NCBI GenBank assembly: GCA_038147395.1
Contig: JAYQTM010000001.1
Coordinates: forward strand, 1,860,001 to 1,924,000
DNA length: 64,000 nt
Direction of reading: 5' to 3'
From: Eutrophovita brisbanensis
GTDB lineage: Bacteria; Pseudomonadota; Gammaproteobacteria; Burkholderiales; Eutrophovitaceae
Part shown: positions 8,621 through 17,496 of the stretch, one piece after another
Position numbering within the stretch: the first letter of the stretch is position 1
Layout of the letters: every line of letters begins with the position of its first letter
The notes under the pieces: generated by a model
Seen by the model: only the letters and a program-made list of their open reading frames with translations
What the model was told of the DNA's origin: nothing
Database searches by the model: none
Position numbers and translations under genes: made by a program

Positions 8621-9499
8621 TTAGGCTCTCGAGTCCCATTCATCTATCTCCTGATTCAGTCTTTGAACTACACCATCAGGAATCGGGTGCAGCGTGTTGG
8701 CAGGTAGATCAAATCTTGGCGTTGCAGCAACGAGCGACGCAGTGTAGGGATGTTTTGGACGATTGATTAATGTTTCGGTATCAGCAGACTCTATAATCCT
8801 TCCACCATGCATGACGTGTACCGCATCGCATATCTTTGCGACAACGCCCAGATCATGCGTGATGAACAACGTTGCGGTCTGATATTTTTGTTGAAGCGAT
8901 TTGAGTAATTGCAAAATTTGTTTCTGAACCGTGACGTCAAGAGCCGTCGTCGGCTCATCCGCTATGACAAGTTTGGGCCGACACGCAAACGCGATTGCAA
9001 TCAAGACTCGTTGCCTCATCCCACCAGATAATTCGTGAGGGTACATGCTCATTATTTTCTCTGGATCAGGAAGCCGAACTTCGTCAAGAAGCTCAATTGA
9101 TCGAAGATGTGCTTCGCGCGAATTTAATCCTAGATGCAACTTCAACACATCGCACACTTGGTCTTTGATCCGAATCACCGGATTTAATGCGGTCATTGGA
9201 TTCTGCGGAATATAAGCCATATCTTTGGAAAGCAGTTGACGACGCTCATTCATCGACAACTCGGCAAGGTCGCGACCATCAAAAAGAGCTCTTCCGGACA
9301 CACACCTCGCGCCGGTAGGTAGAAATCCCAAGATAGCCCGACTCACCATTGTTTTGCCGGCACCAGATTCACCTACAAGACCGATAATTTTTCCGACTTC
9401 AACTGAAAAGCTAACGTCCCTTAAAATCCACGTGTTCGTTGGCTCACCTATCGCGATCCGCAACTTGTCAACGATCAATATTTGACGAGTTACCGACAT
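8621..9499 (-). CDS. Peptide/nickel-type ABC transporter ATPase (DppD/OppD)
   Basis: The 292-residue ATPase energises the importer. It has Walker A GESGAGKT (about residues 40-47), signature LSGGMRQR, Walker B LVIADEPT and the H-loop THD. The C-terminal region containing HPYTASLVAATP is the OppD/DppD extension. Its start overlaps the last base of the permease gene at 9499 and its stop is 3 bases before the DppF-like gene, consistent with translational coupling. The cargo (dipeptide, oligopeptide, opine or other) is not determinable. Confidence 0.9.
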   Translation of the reverse strand: MSVTRQILIVDKLRIAIGEPTNTWILRDVSFSVEVGKIIGLVGESGAGKTMVSRAILGFLPTGARCVSGRALFDGRDLAELSMNERRQLLSKDMAYIPQNPMTALNPVIRIKDQVCDVLKLHLGLNSREAHLRSIELLDEVRLPDPEKIMSMYPHELSGGMRQRVLIAIAFACRPKLVIADEPTTALDVTVQKQILQLLKSLQQKYQTATLFITHDLGVVAKICDAVHVMHGGRIIESADTETLINRPKHPYTASLVAATPRFDLPANTLHPIPDGVVQRLNQEIDEWDSRA

Positions 9500-10320
9500 T
9501 AACGGATCGGGTCAATAGAGCGTCTCAGCTCGTCGCCAAACGCATTAATGGAGAGTACCGCGGCGACGATACACATCACAGGAAGAGCCATCACCCACCA
9601 CGCCTGATATACATACAACCGTCCCTCTTGAATAATGCCTCCCCATGTTGGCACGCCTGATGAGGATAATCCAACAAAAGAGAGGATGGCCTCGACCACG
9701 ATTGCAATACCCATCTCCAAACTCAGTAACGTGATTAAGAGAGGGAGAATATTGGGGATGATCTCTTTAATTAAGATTTGTGAACGACTCAGGCCAATGA
9801 TAATCCCAGAGCTCACGTAGTCTCGCGACTTTTGCACAATCGTCTCAGCACGAACGACCCGAAAAAATCTCGTCCAATCAATGACAACAATCGCGACAAT
9901 CACCGTATTGAGGCCAGGCCCGATCACTGCTGCGAGCACAATGCACAAGAGCACTGATGGAAAACTCATCCATATGTCCACCAAACGCGACAAAACTGAA
10001 TCAATCAGGCCCTCGTAAAAGCCCGCGATCACCCCTAGCACAAACCCTATCGCCGCCGCACCCATAGCGCCCACAATCGCCACGTAAAGCGCTGAGCGAG
10101 CGCCGAAGATTATCCTGGAAAGGAGGTCGCGTCCTAAACTGTCAGTGCCTAACCAGTGAAGGTCGGAACCACCAAACCACGTCGGTGGAGCAAATGTATT
10201 CTTCAGATTTTGCGACAGTGGATCGTAAGGAGATAACCAGGGTGCCGCGAGAGCAAAAATCAACAACACACCGAGCAACACGAGTGTGATGAAAAATAGA
10301 GAGCTCTTGGGTTTTACCAC
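9499..10320 (-). CDS. ABC transporter inner-membrane permease (DppC type)
   Basis: A 273-residue permease with an N-terminal membrane anchor, the conserved periplasmic GTDSLGRDLLSRI motif typical of DppC/OppC, several membrane segments, and an EAA-like cytoplasmic loop (EIIPNILPLLI region). It pairs with the DppB-like permease immediately upstream (1 base between the genes) to form the channel of the importer. Confidence 0.9.
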   Translation of the reverse strand: MVKPKSSLFFITLVLLGVLLIFALAAPWLSPYDPLSQNLKNTFAPPTWFGGSDLHWLGTDSLGRDLLSRIIFGARSALYVAIVGAMGAAAIGFVLGVIAGFYEGLIDSVLSRLVDIWMSFPSVLLCIVLAAVIGPGLNTVIVAIVVIDWTRFFRVVRAETIVQKSRDYVSSGIIIGLSRSQILIKEIIPNILPLLITLLSLEMGIAIVVEAILSFVGLSSSGVPTWGGIIQEGRLYVYQAWWVMALPVMCIVAAVLSINAFGDELRRSIDPIR

Positions 10321-10321
10321 G

Positions 10322-11326
10322 TCATTTCCTCAACCTCGGATCGAGCCATGCATAGCTTAGATCGACGATTAGGTTCACCAGGATAAACAACAAAGCAAAA
10401 CTCAAGATAAGTCCCTGGATGAGAGGAAAATCTCTTTGCAATACCGCTGATATGGCTAAATTCCCTAGACCTGGATAAGCAAAGATGTGTTCAATGAGAA
10501 CCGTCCCTCCAATCAAAAAAGTGAGTTGGACTCCCGTTAGCGTCACCGTTGGAATTAATGCATTTCTCATTGCGACACGCACGATCACTCGTGACTTTGA
10601 ATAACCTTTTACCTGAGCGAGAGAAACAAAATCTTGACTCATCATTTCCTTAGTCGATGCTTTGAATATACGCGCCAGAATAGCTGCCAGAGGGAGTGAC
10701 AGCGCGAGACTTGGTAATAACAAATGACTTAATAAATTGGCAAAGACAGGTATATCTCCTCGAAGCAGGCTTTCAATGAGATAAAACTCCGTCACTGGGT
10801 CAAAAATCAAGGATGGATTAAGGCGTCCCGATATAGGTAATAACGGAATCAGAGCGCCAAAAACGAGTAGGAGGATCAAACCCCATAAAAAGTCAGGTAT
10901 TGCTTGGACGAATCCAGTTATGACGTTAATCAATGATTCCAGCCAAGTTTCCCTGAAATAAACACCCGCAAACACAACGACAAATGCGAGACACATCGCG
11001 ATCATGAGTGAAAAGATCACTAACTCAAGCGTCGCCGGCAGTCTTCCAAGAATTAAACCCGACACATCGCTGCGTAAACTGATCGACTGACCAAGGTCAC
11101 CTTGCATTGCCGCGGAAATCCAAATTAAGAACTGCTGCAATATGCCTTGGTCAAGACCGTAAAACGCTCGAAGCTTCTGTATATCGTCATCGGAGGCGCC
11201 TGGTGGGATCATCATCGCAATGGGATCGCCAGGTACAAGACGAATCAGGGCAAAAACAATGATCGCGACACCAAACAGTGTTGGGATAGCCAACAATAGT
11301 CGTTTAATAATATACGCGAGCTGCAA
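10322..11326 (-). CDS. ABC transporter inner-membrane permease (DppB type)
   Basis: The 334-residue protein starts with a membrane helix and the family's PGDP motif in the periplasmic loop, then about five further helices. The EAA-type loop lies near ALIPTVTLTG. It is the first permease after the substrate-binding protein. The 127 bases between them contain a hairpin that may hold back transporter expression relative to the binding protein. Confidence 0.9.
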   Translation of the reverse strand: MQLAYIIKRLLLAIPTLFGVAIIVFALIRLVPGDPIAMMIPPGASDDDIQKLRAFYGLDQGILQQFLIWISAAMQGDLGQSISLRSDVSGLILGRLPATLELVIFSLMIAMCLAFVVVFAGVYFRETWLESLINVITGFVQAIPDFLWGLILLLVFGALIPLLPISGRLNPSLIFDPVTEFYLIESLLRGDIPVFANLLSHLLLPSLALSLPLAAILARIFKASTKEMMSQDFVSLAQVKGYSKSRVIVRVAMRNALIPTVTLTGVQLTFLIGGTVLIEHIFAYPGLGNLAISAVLQRDFPLIQGLILSFALLFILVNLIVDLSYAWLDPRLRK

Positions 11327-11386
11327 AATTTACAGCCTAAGTTGTACGTTAATCACTGCCGATCAACCTTTGCCGTTCAATCTGAA

Positions 11387-11413
11387 CACACAAGAGTAGT
11401 GAGGTCTTGTGTG
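11387..11413 (-). promoter_or_regulatory. Intergenic hairpin between binding protein and permease genes
   Basis: A perfect 9-base-pair stem (11387-11395 with 11405-11413) closes a 9-base loop. There is no long U-tract on the minus strand. It sits after the stop of the substrate-binding protein. A hairpin here often stabilises the upstream mRNA or partly terminates, giving more binding protein than transporter. That role is inferred from position only. Confidence 0.4.
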
Positions 11414-11453
11414 CGCCCGTTCCTCCGAGCGCACTCATGAACCAACACCCTCG

Positions 11454-12995
11454 CTAAGATGACTTGATATCTTGAGGCAGAATAAAGCCAGCAGTGTGAG
11501 GGGTGAATTTGATTTTACTGCTATGAACAACAGGCTGGGCATATTGTAATAGTGGAATCACAAGCCCTTCCTCGGCGATATAAAGATCTGCTTTCTGATA
11601 TCCCGAGATGCGTTTGTTTTCGTCTGCCTCCCCCCAAAGCGGCCCAATGAGTCGATCTACCTCTGGACTTTTGAATGCCGAATGAGGCGAGTAGCTGAAC
11701 ATCGCAAAACCTGTTGATGTTGATGGGTCTCCAATCGAATTTCCCCAGTTGTAGAATGCGGCGGGCGCGAGATTATGTTGCATGCGCAGCTCGAAATGTT
11801 TCGCGATCTCGTAGACCTCTATTTCAGCCTCAATACCAACCTCTCGCCACATACCGACGACCGCCTCGATCATCTCGTAATCCTTAGGCTTGTATCCGCG
11901 GGTGGTTTGAATCGTAAACTTGACAGGATTGTCTGTAGAGTAGCCCGACTTGGCCAAATACTGTTTGGCCAAATTTGGGTCATAGCGGACCTCAATCGAA
12001 GGATCATACGCATCATATTGTGGTGCCTGTAACGTATCAATTGGCGTACCAAAACCGAGAAGCAAGTCGTTCACGATTGCGTCCTTGTTGATCGCGTGGT
12101 GCATCGCAAGCCGCACATTTCGGTCCTTCATGACAGCTTCTTTGTTCGTGATAAAGATCATCCCGATATCAGAGACAGGGTAAGCGTCACCTGCTAGAGA
12201 TGACCCAGAGGTCAATCGATTAAATTCTTCATATGGCACTTGAAGCGTTAAGTCCGAACTCCCTGTTTCGACCTCGGCTATTCTCGCAGACGCATCAGGG
12301 ACCATCTTGATTACCACGGTTTCAAATTCAGGCTTAGGTCCCCAATATTGAGGAAACGCCTTTAATCGCACAAACGCGTTTCGCTCAAACTTATCAACCA
12401 TGTACGGACCACTTCCTATGGGATTATTTTCCCAAGCTTCTGCGCCCATCTCGGTGTACGCCTTCTTAGGCATCACGTAGCCAGTCAGGAACGCCATCCA
12501 CTTAAACAACGTCGGCTCAAATTCCTTCACATCGGCAATCACTGTGTTACCTGACACGCTGAAATTATTGATCTTGCTCCATACAAACTGGATTGGATTA
12601 CCGCTCTCTGGATTTGCAGCGCGCTCAAGAGACCAAACCACGTCCTCTGGGGTAACTGGAGAGCCATCATGCCAAAATGCATTCTCCCTCACTGTCATCT
12701 CTACTTTTGTGCGGTCCTCATTCCAACCCCATTTCGTCAGAATGCCTGGTCTAAAACTCAGATCAGGATTCTGGTCAATGTATGTGTCAAACACCGCTTT
12801 GTAGAATGTTTGAATCGTCGGATTCACTGAAGATGGCCCCGTTGTTGGATCCCATGAGGGCAATGCCACGTTATACGCGATCGTTAACGCTTTTGAATCT
12901 TGAGAACACCCCTGTAGCAAAAGAGAACCAGCAATAGGCGCAGCTACTGCAGCACCCGACATTTGCAAAAACCGACGACGAGAAAATTGTTTCAT
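11454..12995 (-). CDS. Extracellular solute-binding protein family 5 (peptide ABC importer)
   Basis: A 513-residue DppA/OppA-like binding protein. The N-terminus MKQFSRRRFLQ carries a twin-arginine motif. A hydrophobic stretch ending in LLQGC is a lipobox, so this is probably a Tat-exported lipoprotein. Family 5 features include WHDGSPVTPEDVVWS near residue 110 and the RLAMHHAINKDAI region. The ATG at 12995 is chosen over an upstream start because it places the signal correctly. It is the first gene of the importer cluster. Confidence 0.9.
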   Translation of the reverse strand: MKQFSRRRFLQMSGAAVAAPIAGSLLLQGCSQDSKALTIAYNVALPSWDPTTGPSSVNPTIQTFYKAVFDTYIDQNPDLSFRPGILTKWGWNEDRTKVEMTVRENAFWHDGSPVTPEDVVWSLERAANPESGNPIQFVWSKINNFSVSGNTVIADVKEFEPTLFKWMAFLTGYVMPKKAYTEMGAEAWENNPIGSGPYMVDKFERNAFVRLKAFPQYWGPKPEFETVVIKMVPDASARIAEVETGSSDLTLQVPYEEFNRLTSGSSLAGDAYPVSDIGMIFITNKEAVMKDRNVRLAMHHAINKDAIVNDLLLGFGTPIDTLQAPQYDAYDPSIEVRYDPNLAKQYLAKSGYSTDNPVKFTIQTTRGYKPKDYEMIEAVVGMWREVGIEAEIEVYEIAKHFELRMQHNLAPAAFYNWGNSIGDPSTSTGFAMFSYSPHSAFKSPEVDRLIGPLWGEADENKRISGYQKADLYIAEEGLVIPLLQYAQPVVHSSKIKFTPHTAGFILPQDIKSS

Positions 12996-13168
12996 GACTT
13001 TTCCACCTATTCCAAAAACTGGATTATTGATCTGATTAAACCTAGAAAACGACTCTAACACTTAATAAAGCCAATCTAGATTTACCCTCTATGGATGTCA
13101 AGCCAGCGTTCAAGAAAAAATATAGACTGGACTCTTTAAAGTTGATTTGACGGATGTTGGAGGGTGGC

Positions 13169-14395
13169 ATGGCTGGACAATGGATCGATATTAACGCTGC
13201 AGATGGAGGAACATTCAAAGGGTACCTGTCGGTTCCCAAATCAGGGAAAGGGCCCGCGATTGTTCTATGCCAAGAAATATTCGGCGTTAACGAGTACATA
13301 CAAGAGGTTGCGGATTATTATGCAGAGGAAGGCTATGTTGTCCTCGCCCCCGATCTTTTTTGGCGAATTGAGCCCGGTATTAAACTCGGTTACACAGAAC
13401 AAGATTGGCAGCGTGCCTTCGACTTGTTTTCAAAGTTTGATACTGACTTAGGGATGAGTGATATCACCCAGTGTGTTTCGACTCTGAGGCAGAGAGCAGA
13501 GACAGTAGGAAAAGTCGGTGCACTCGGGTTTTGTCTCGGCGGACGACTGGCATACCTCGCAGCTGCACGCTCTGGTGTTGACTGTGCGGTTTCTTATTAC
13601 GGCGTCACCATCGAAGAATATTTAAGCGAGGCAAAACAAATTAACGTTCCAATAACACTTCACTTTGCTGAGAACGATCAATATGCTCCGCCAGAAACGG
13701 TCTCAAAGATCGCTAAGGCGCTAGACGAGCAACCAGGCGTTGAAATTTTCATTTATCCAGGAGTCGACCACGCCTTCTCTAGGCCAGCGTCAGATCATTT
13801 TCACAAACCATCAGCACACGTTGCGCATCAGCGTTCGATTGCGACATTCAGAAAAATCATGGGGCCTCATTACGATTTCTCGGCACTATGGGATAAGCAT
13901 TGTGAATACGAATTCGCAACCCGAGACGTCGATGCAACAATGAAAACAATGGTGGGTGAGCCCTATGTGAACCACATTCCGACGATGACTGGTGGAGTCG
14001 GTTTCGAACACCTAAAACGGTTTTATAAACATCATTTCATCCCAAAAACGCCCCAAGACACGAGTCTAATTCCAATATCAAGGACGATCGGCGAGGGCAT
14101 TCTCGTCGATGAGATGCTCTTCTGTTTCACTCATGACATCGAGATTGATTGGATGCTCCCGGGCGTCGCGCCGACTGGAAAAAAAGTCGAAATACCACTT
14201 GTGGCAATCGTCAAATTCAGAGGGGACAAACTCTACAACGAACATATTTACTGGGATCAGGCATCGGTACTCGTTCAAATTGGCGTCCTGGACCCCAAAG
14301 GCCTACCAGTTGCTGGAGTAGAGACAGCTAAGAAGTTGGTCGACGAAAACCTGCCGTCGAACACATTGATGGAAAATTGGCGGGTGGGACCATGA
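13169..14395 (+). CDS. Dienelactone hydrolase with C-terminal NTF2/SnoaL-like domain
   Basis: A 408-residue two-domain protein. Residues 1 to about 230 are a dienelactone hydrolase (carboxymethylenebutenolidase) alpha/beta hydrolase with nucleophile Cys122 in GFCLGG, Asp170 in AEND and His201 in VDHAF. The remaining ~175 residues look like an NTF2/SnoaL-type barrel similar to ester-cyclase-like proteins; that call is from overall pattern, not a motif. The start at the second ATG (13169) is preceded by GGAGG, while the ATG at 13154 lacks one. The C-terminal codons overlap the opposite-strand gene at 14328-14699. It is divergent from the peptide importer. Confidence 0.8.
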   Translation: MAGQWIDINAADGGTFKGYLSVPKSGKGPAIVLCQEIFGVNEYIQEVADYYAEEGYVVLAPDLFWRIEPGIKLGYTEQDWQRAFDLFSKFDTDLGMSDITQCVSTLRQRAETVGKVGALGFCLGGRLAYLAAARSGVDCAVSYYGVTIEEYLSEAKQINVPITLHFAENDQYAPPETVSKIAKALDEQPGVEIFIYPGVDHAFSRPASDHFHKPSAHVAHQRSIATFRKIMGPHYDFSALWDKHCEYEFATRDVDATMKTMVGEPYVNHIPTMTGGVGFEHLKRFYKHHFIPKTPQDTSLIPISRTIGEGILVDEMLFCFTHDIEIDWMLPGVAPTGKKVEIPLVAIVKFRGDKLYNEHIYWDQASVLVQIGVLDPKGLPVAGVETAKKLVDENLPSNTLMENWRVGP

Positions 14396-14699
14396 TCATT
14401 TTGAGTGACTTGCCCTCAATATTCCTCACATCGATCACGTAGGCTGCCAGCTCCTTGGTATCGCAACGCGCACGAAACGTCACTCGGCGCGAAAACATTC
14501 CTTGTGTTGCGACCGATTCGGGATCGATCGATCGAATCATGACCTCAAAATAACGCTCACCGTACTTATCTCGAACACTCTTCGGATAGAACTTCGCTAT
14601 TTCATTCTCGCCAGCCGACGCGATGTTGTCGATGTCATACTCTTGAGCTGTGGCACCCAAGGCTATAGAAAAAATCAGTGAAGCAAAAATGAAGCGCAT
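14328..14699 (-). CDS. Small secreted protein of unknown function
   Basis: A 123-residue protein with a clear signal peptide (MRFIFASLIFSIALGATAQ), so probably periplasmic. The mature part includes a REGION rich in charged residues, two cysteines (near residues 79 and 112) that could pair, and a VPPANFPSMC segment. I do not recognise a family. The last 68 bases overlap the end of the convergent hydrolase gene, so the true C-terminus may be shorter if a frameshift is present. No operon partner is evident. Confidence 0.6.
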   Translation of the reverse strand: MRFIFASLIFSIALGATAQEYDIDNIASAGENEIAKFYPKSVRDKYGERYFEVMIRSIDPESVATQGMFSRRVTFRARCDTKELAAYVIDVRNIEGKSLKMIMVPPANFPSMCSTAGFRRPTS

Positions 14700-14764
14700 G
14701 AGGGCACCTGTTTTCTGTTTTAACGATTTAAGTCATCATCCACGTCAAAAAGTTTCAACGTTTT

Positions 14765-15598
14765 CTATTTGATTGCAGGCCCCTTTGCGGTGCCTCGATA
14801 TAAAAGCTTGAATGACTCCTCAGAAATTCTCGCATGATTTTTTAATTCTTTGGTCCCCATGTCCTCTTCAGGGATCGGCTCATGATGAAAGTAATTAAAC
14901 GAATCAGTTCCTCTGACAAGCGTTGCATAATCTCGAGCACCACTGATTTGCTGCACATCGGTCGGAACGAAACGTATCGCAAGTCCGATTCTTCGGTCTG
15001 CTCCCAAATTTGCTTCTGAACCGTGAACAATACGCACATGATGCAAGGAAGCCTCTCCCGGCTCGAGCTCGATATAAGACACATCAGCCTCATTCACCTC
15101 AAAATTCACGTGTTGACCGCGCGTGAGTAAGTTTCCTGTTTCAAATGTATCGGTGTGAGGCAGTTGATCTAATTTGTGACTACCGCGGACCATCTTCATC
15201 GCGCCGCTATTTCGATTACTAGGACTTAGAGCGACCCAAATCGTCATCACATCAGGACGAGACAAACCCCAATATGTTGAATCTTGGTGCCAAGATATAA
15301 AGGTTCCATCACCAGGATTCTTGATAAAGAAATTCGTACCCCACACAAGGAGATTGGGACCAAGTATTTCCTCTGCAAGATCTAATATTGCCTCGTTACG
15401 AATGAGGTCCGCTACCCACTTTAAAACCAAATGAGGTTTGTTACGAAAAGCGGTACTCATGATGGGGGCGTGCTTCGCTTCAAAGTCCTCCAACTGCTGA
15501 CGATAAGCAAGGGCCTCGACAGCTGAGCATACGCGCACTGGGCTCACGAACCCCTGTTTTTGGTACAGATTAAAGCGATCACTAGTCATCATGATCAA
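14765..15598 (-). CDS. Phytanoyl-CoA dioxygenase family protein (first of two)
   Basis: A 277-residue Fe(II)/2-oxoglutarate oxygenase of the PhyH type. The metal-binding HxD is in SWHQD and the distal His in HHVRIVHGS, followed by the Arg of RRIGLAIRF that usually binds 2-oxoglutarate. Many bacterial homologues hydroxylate varied small molecules rather than phytanoyl-CoA. It is 8 bases downstream of a second PhyH gene, and with the MhpD-like hydratase forms a three-gene minus-strand set. The substrate is unknown. Confidence 0.85.
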   Translation of the reverse strand: MIMMTSDRFNLYQKQGFVSPVRVCSAVEALAYRQQLEDFEAKHAPIMSTAFRNKPHLVLKWVADLIRNEAILDLAEEILGPNLLVWGTNFFIKNPGDGTFISWHQDSTYWGLSRPDVMTIWVALSPSNRNSGAMKMVRGSHKLDQLPHTDTFETGNLLTRGQHVNFEVNEADVSYIELEPGEASLHHVRIVHGSEANLGADRRIGLAIRFVPTDVQQISGARDYATLVRGTDSFNYFHHEPIPEEDMGTKELKNHARISEESFKLLYRGTAKGPAIK

Positions 15599-15606
15599 AA
15601 CGATGT

Positions 15607-16470
15607 TTAGTCAAAAAACCGATCCTCAAGACTGGTTTGGTTTTCGTAAATAGATCCTTGTTTTTTTGCTGGTGGAAAAGGCATCCGAATCGGAACGCTG
15701 TCAGATCGAGGTTCTAGGGTCGGAGACCCTGTGATCATGCGGGCATTAAAATCCTCGAAATCAGAGAACTTGAGGTAGGGCCATGCATCCGCGGCAGTAC
15801 ATTCGTACAGCATTAATCTTCGCTCTTGATTGGATGTATTCCTCGCCGAGCCGTGCACTAATCGTACGTGATGAAACGAACAATCACCCGCTTTCCCGAG
15901 GCACGGAACTGCACTGTCAAAATTAATATCGCTCACTGAACTCGGGGAAATTGCCCCACAAAAATATCCGTCTTGGTGATGATCCCAAACTTTGTCTTTC
16001 AAATGAGTTCCTGGCACCACTAACATTGGGCCATTTTCCTCACTCACGTCATCTAACATGACGCCAACGGCAAGAACGTGATCATTCGAATGAGGATAAA
16101 ACGCCCAATCCTGATGCCATTCGACTGCCGCGCCATCCCCCGCAGATTTCATATTGAGCTTCGATCCATGCAACCGTACATGATCCCCTAGGAGCGACTT
16201 AAGACAGGACACCATCTTTGGCGATCGAATTAAATCCCAAAAAATCGGATGCCATCGGTGTGGCGTTTTGATACGGCGAACACGTGGTGCGTTCGGTGTG
16301 TGGCCTGGCTCAAGATCTAATTTCTCGGAATGCGTCTCAAGACCTCTCGCCTCCTCGGTGAGGCTCAAAATAACAGATCGTAAGTTTTCCAGCATCTCTG
16401 GCTCAACGACCGAGCGAGCAATGACGTACCCGTCTTTTTTGTATTTTGATACTTGGTCCGCGGTCAACAT
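15607..16470 (-). CDS. Phytanoyl-CoA dioxygenase family protein (second of two)
   Basis: The 287-residue PhyH-type oxygenase has its HxD in EWHQD, the distal His in FHHVRLVHGS and the 2-oxoglutarate-binding Arg in RRLMLYE. It resembles the downstream neighbour at the motifs but differs elsewhere, so the pair looks like divergent paralogues rather than a recent duplication. The start is uncertain: the ATG at 16470 begins a typical N-terminus (MLTADQVSKYKKDGYV), but a longer frame opens at a TTG at 16518. Confidence 0.8.
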   Translation of the reverse strand: MLTADQVSKYKKDGYVIARSVVEPEMLENLRSVILSLTEEARGLETHSEKLDLEPGHTPNAPRVRRIKTPHRWHPIFWDLIRSPKMVSCLKSLLGDHVRLHGSKLNMKSAGDGAAVEWHQDWAFYPHSNDHVLAVGVMLDDVSEENGPMLVVPGTHLKDKVWDHHQDGYFCGAISPSSVSDINFDSAVPCLGKAGDCSFHHVRLVHGSARNTSNQERRLMLYECTAADAWPYLKFSDFEDFNARMITGSPTLEPRSDSVPIRMPFPPAKKQGSIYENQTSLEDRFFD

Positions 16471-16526
16471 ACCTGGATCATATCGGAAAATGACACCCTC
16501 AAAATTTAGATACAGCAATTTTGCGT

Positions 16527-17315
16527 TCAGTCGACGACCAGAGTGACGCAGCCCAATGAGTCAACTTCGACCTCCACTTCATCTCCTGAACTTAACCATT
16601 TCGTTTCAACAACACTGCCGAGCATGACGAATTCTCCCGCTTTGATACCGAGACCCCGTCTTGCTCTCATCTCGACAAACCACCTAAGAGCATTCAGCGG
16701 AGAGCCCATGATTAATGCTCCAGATCCCTCTCCAGCAATTCGGCCATTTACTCTGGTTCGACCGGTGATACGATCTAGATGAATGGTTTGCCAATGACTC
16801 ACACTATCACCAAGTACGCACCCCCAGTCAAAAAAGTTATCGGCAATTAATGTGGGGATCCCAAGGGATGCGTAATCGCGATAACGATCATCTACAATTT
16901 CCATTCCAACCATGATCCCCGAAACATAGTCCTCGACAAAAAAGTTGTCGTTTTGTGTGGTCTGGGGTGTTATGTCTCTACCAACACTAGCGACAATTTC
17001 GCACTCAACGCCCAGCTTGACGAAGTCAGATCTAGAAACCCTCGCCGCACGATGATAGACCTTAGATTCAAAAATCTCGCCCGCACATGGTTGGGAAATC
17101 CCCAAGAATGATTGCATCACAGGGGTGGTACAACCAATCTTATGGCCAAGTACGGGGCCCAATGTGTCGCTCAATAAATGATTTACTAGGCTCTGAACCT
17201 CATAACCATCAACCTCAGTAACTAATGAATATTTCGAAGATAAAGCCTCGATCGGTATTTTTTGTATCCGGCTATTCACTAATTCACGAGCCGCTATTTC
17301 CCACTTTTTTTTCAC
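16527..17315 (-). CDS. 2-keto-4-pentenoate hydratase-like protein (MhpD/FAH superfamily)
   Basis: A 262-residue member of the hydratase/decarboxylase branch of the fumarylacetoacetate hydrolase superfamily. Features include LGHKIGCTTP, the metal-binding acidic pattern (GVECEIV), MVGMEIVDDRY and a C-terminal VMLGSVVETKWL. Such enzymes add water to 2-hydroxypenta-2,4-dienoates in meta-cleavage pathways. No ring-cleavage dioxygenase lies nearby, so the pathway is unclear. It is the first gene of a minus-strand set with the two PhyH genes and is divergent from the sugar dehydrogenase. Confidence 0.8.
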   Translation of the reverse strand: MKKKWEIAARELVNSRIQKIPIEALSSKYSLVTEVDGYEVQSLVNHLLSDTLGPVLGHKIGCTTPVMQSFLGISQPCAGEIFESKVYHRAARVSRSDFVKLGVECEIVASVGRDITPQTTQNDNFFVEDYVSGIMVGMEIVDDRYRDYASLGIPTLIADNFFDWGCVLGDSVSHWQTIHLDRITGRTRVNGRIAGEGSGALIMGSPLNALRWFVEMRARRGLGIKAGEFVMLGSVVETKWLSSGDEVEVEVDSLGCVTLVVD

Positions 17316-17496
17316 TTGATAAACGTTATTCGCTTCAATTTAGGTCACTTGAAGCATACAATGTATTGGCAGCATAACGAAAAAGCAAAGCTCAATCGTA
17401 GTACTTAAAACTGCGAGTGCGCTTTTTTACAAAAGTAATATCGTTCGAGAAAACTTAAAAGACGTTTAAACAGCGCCACCCAAAAAGGAGGGGTTC

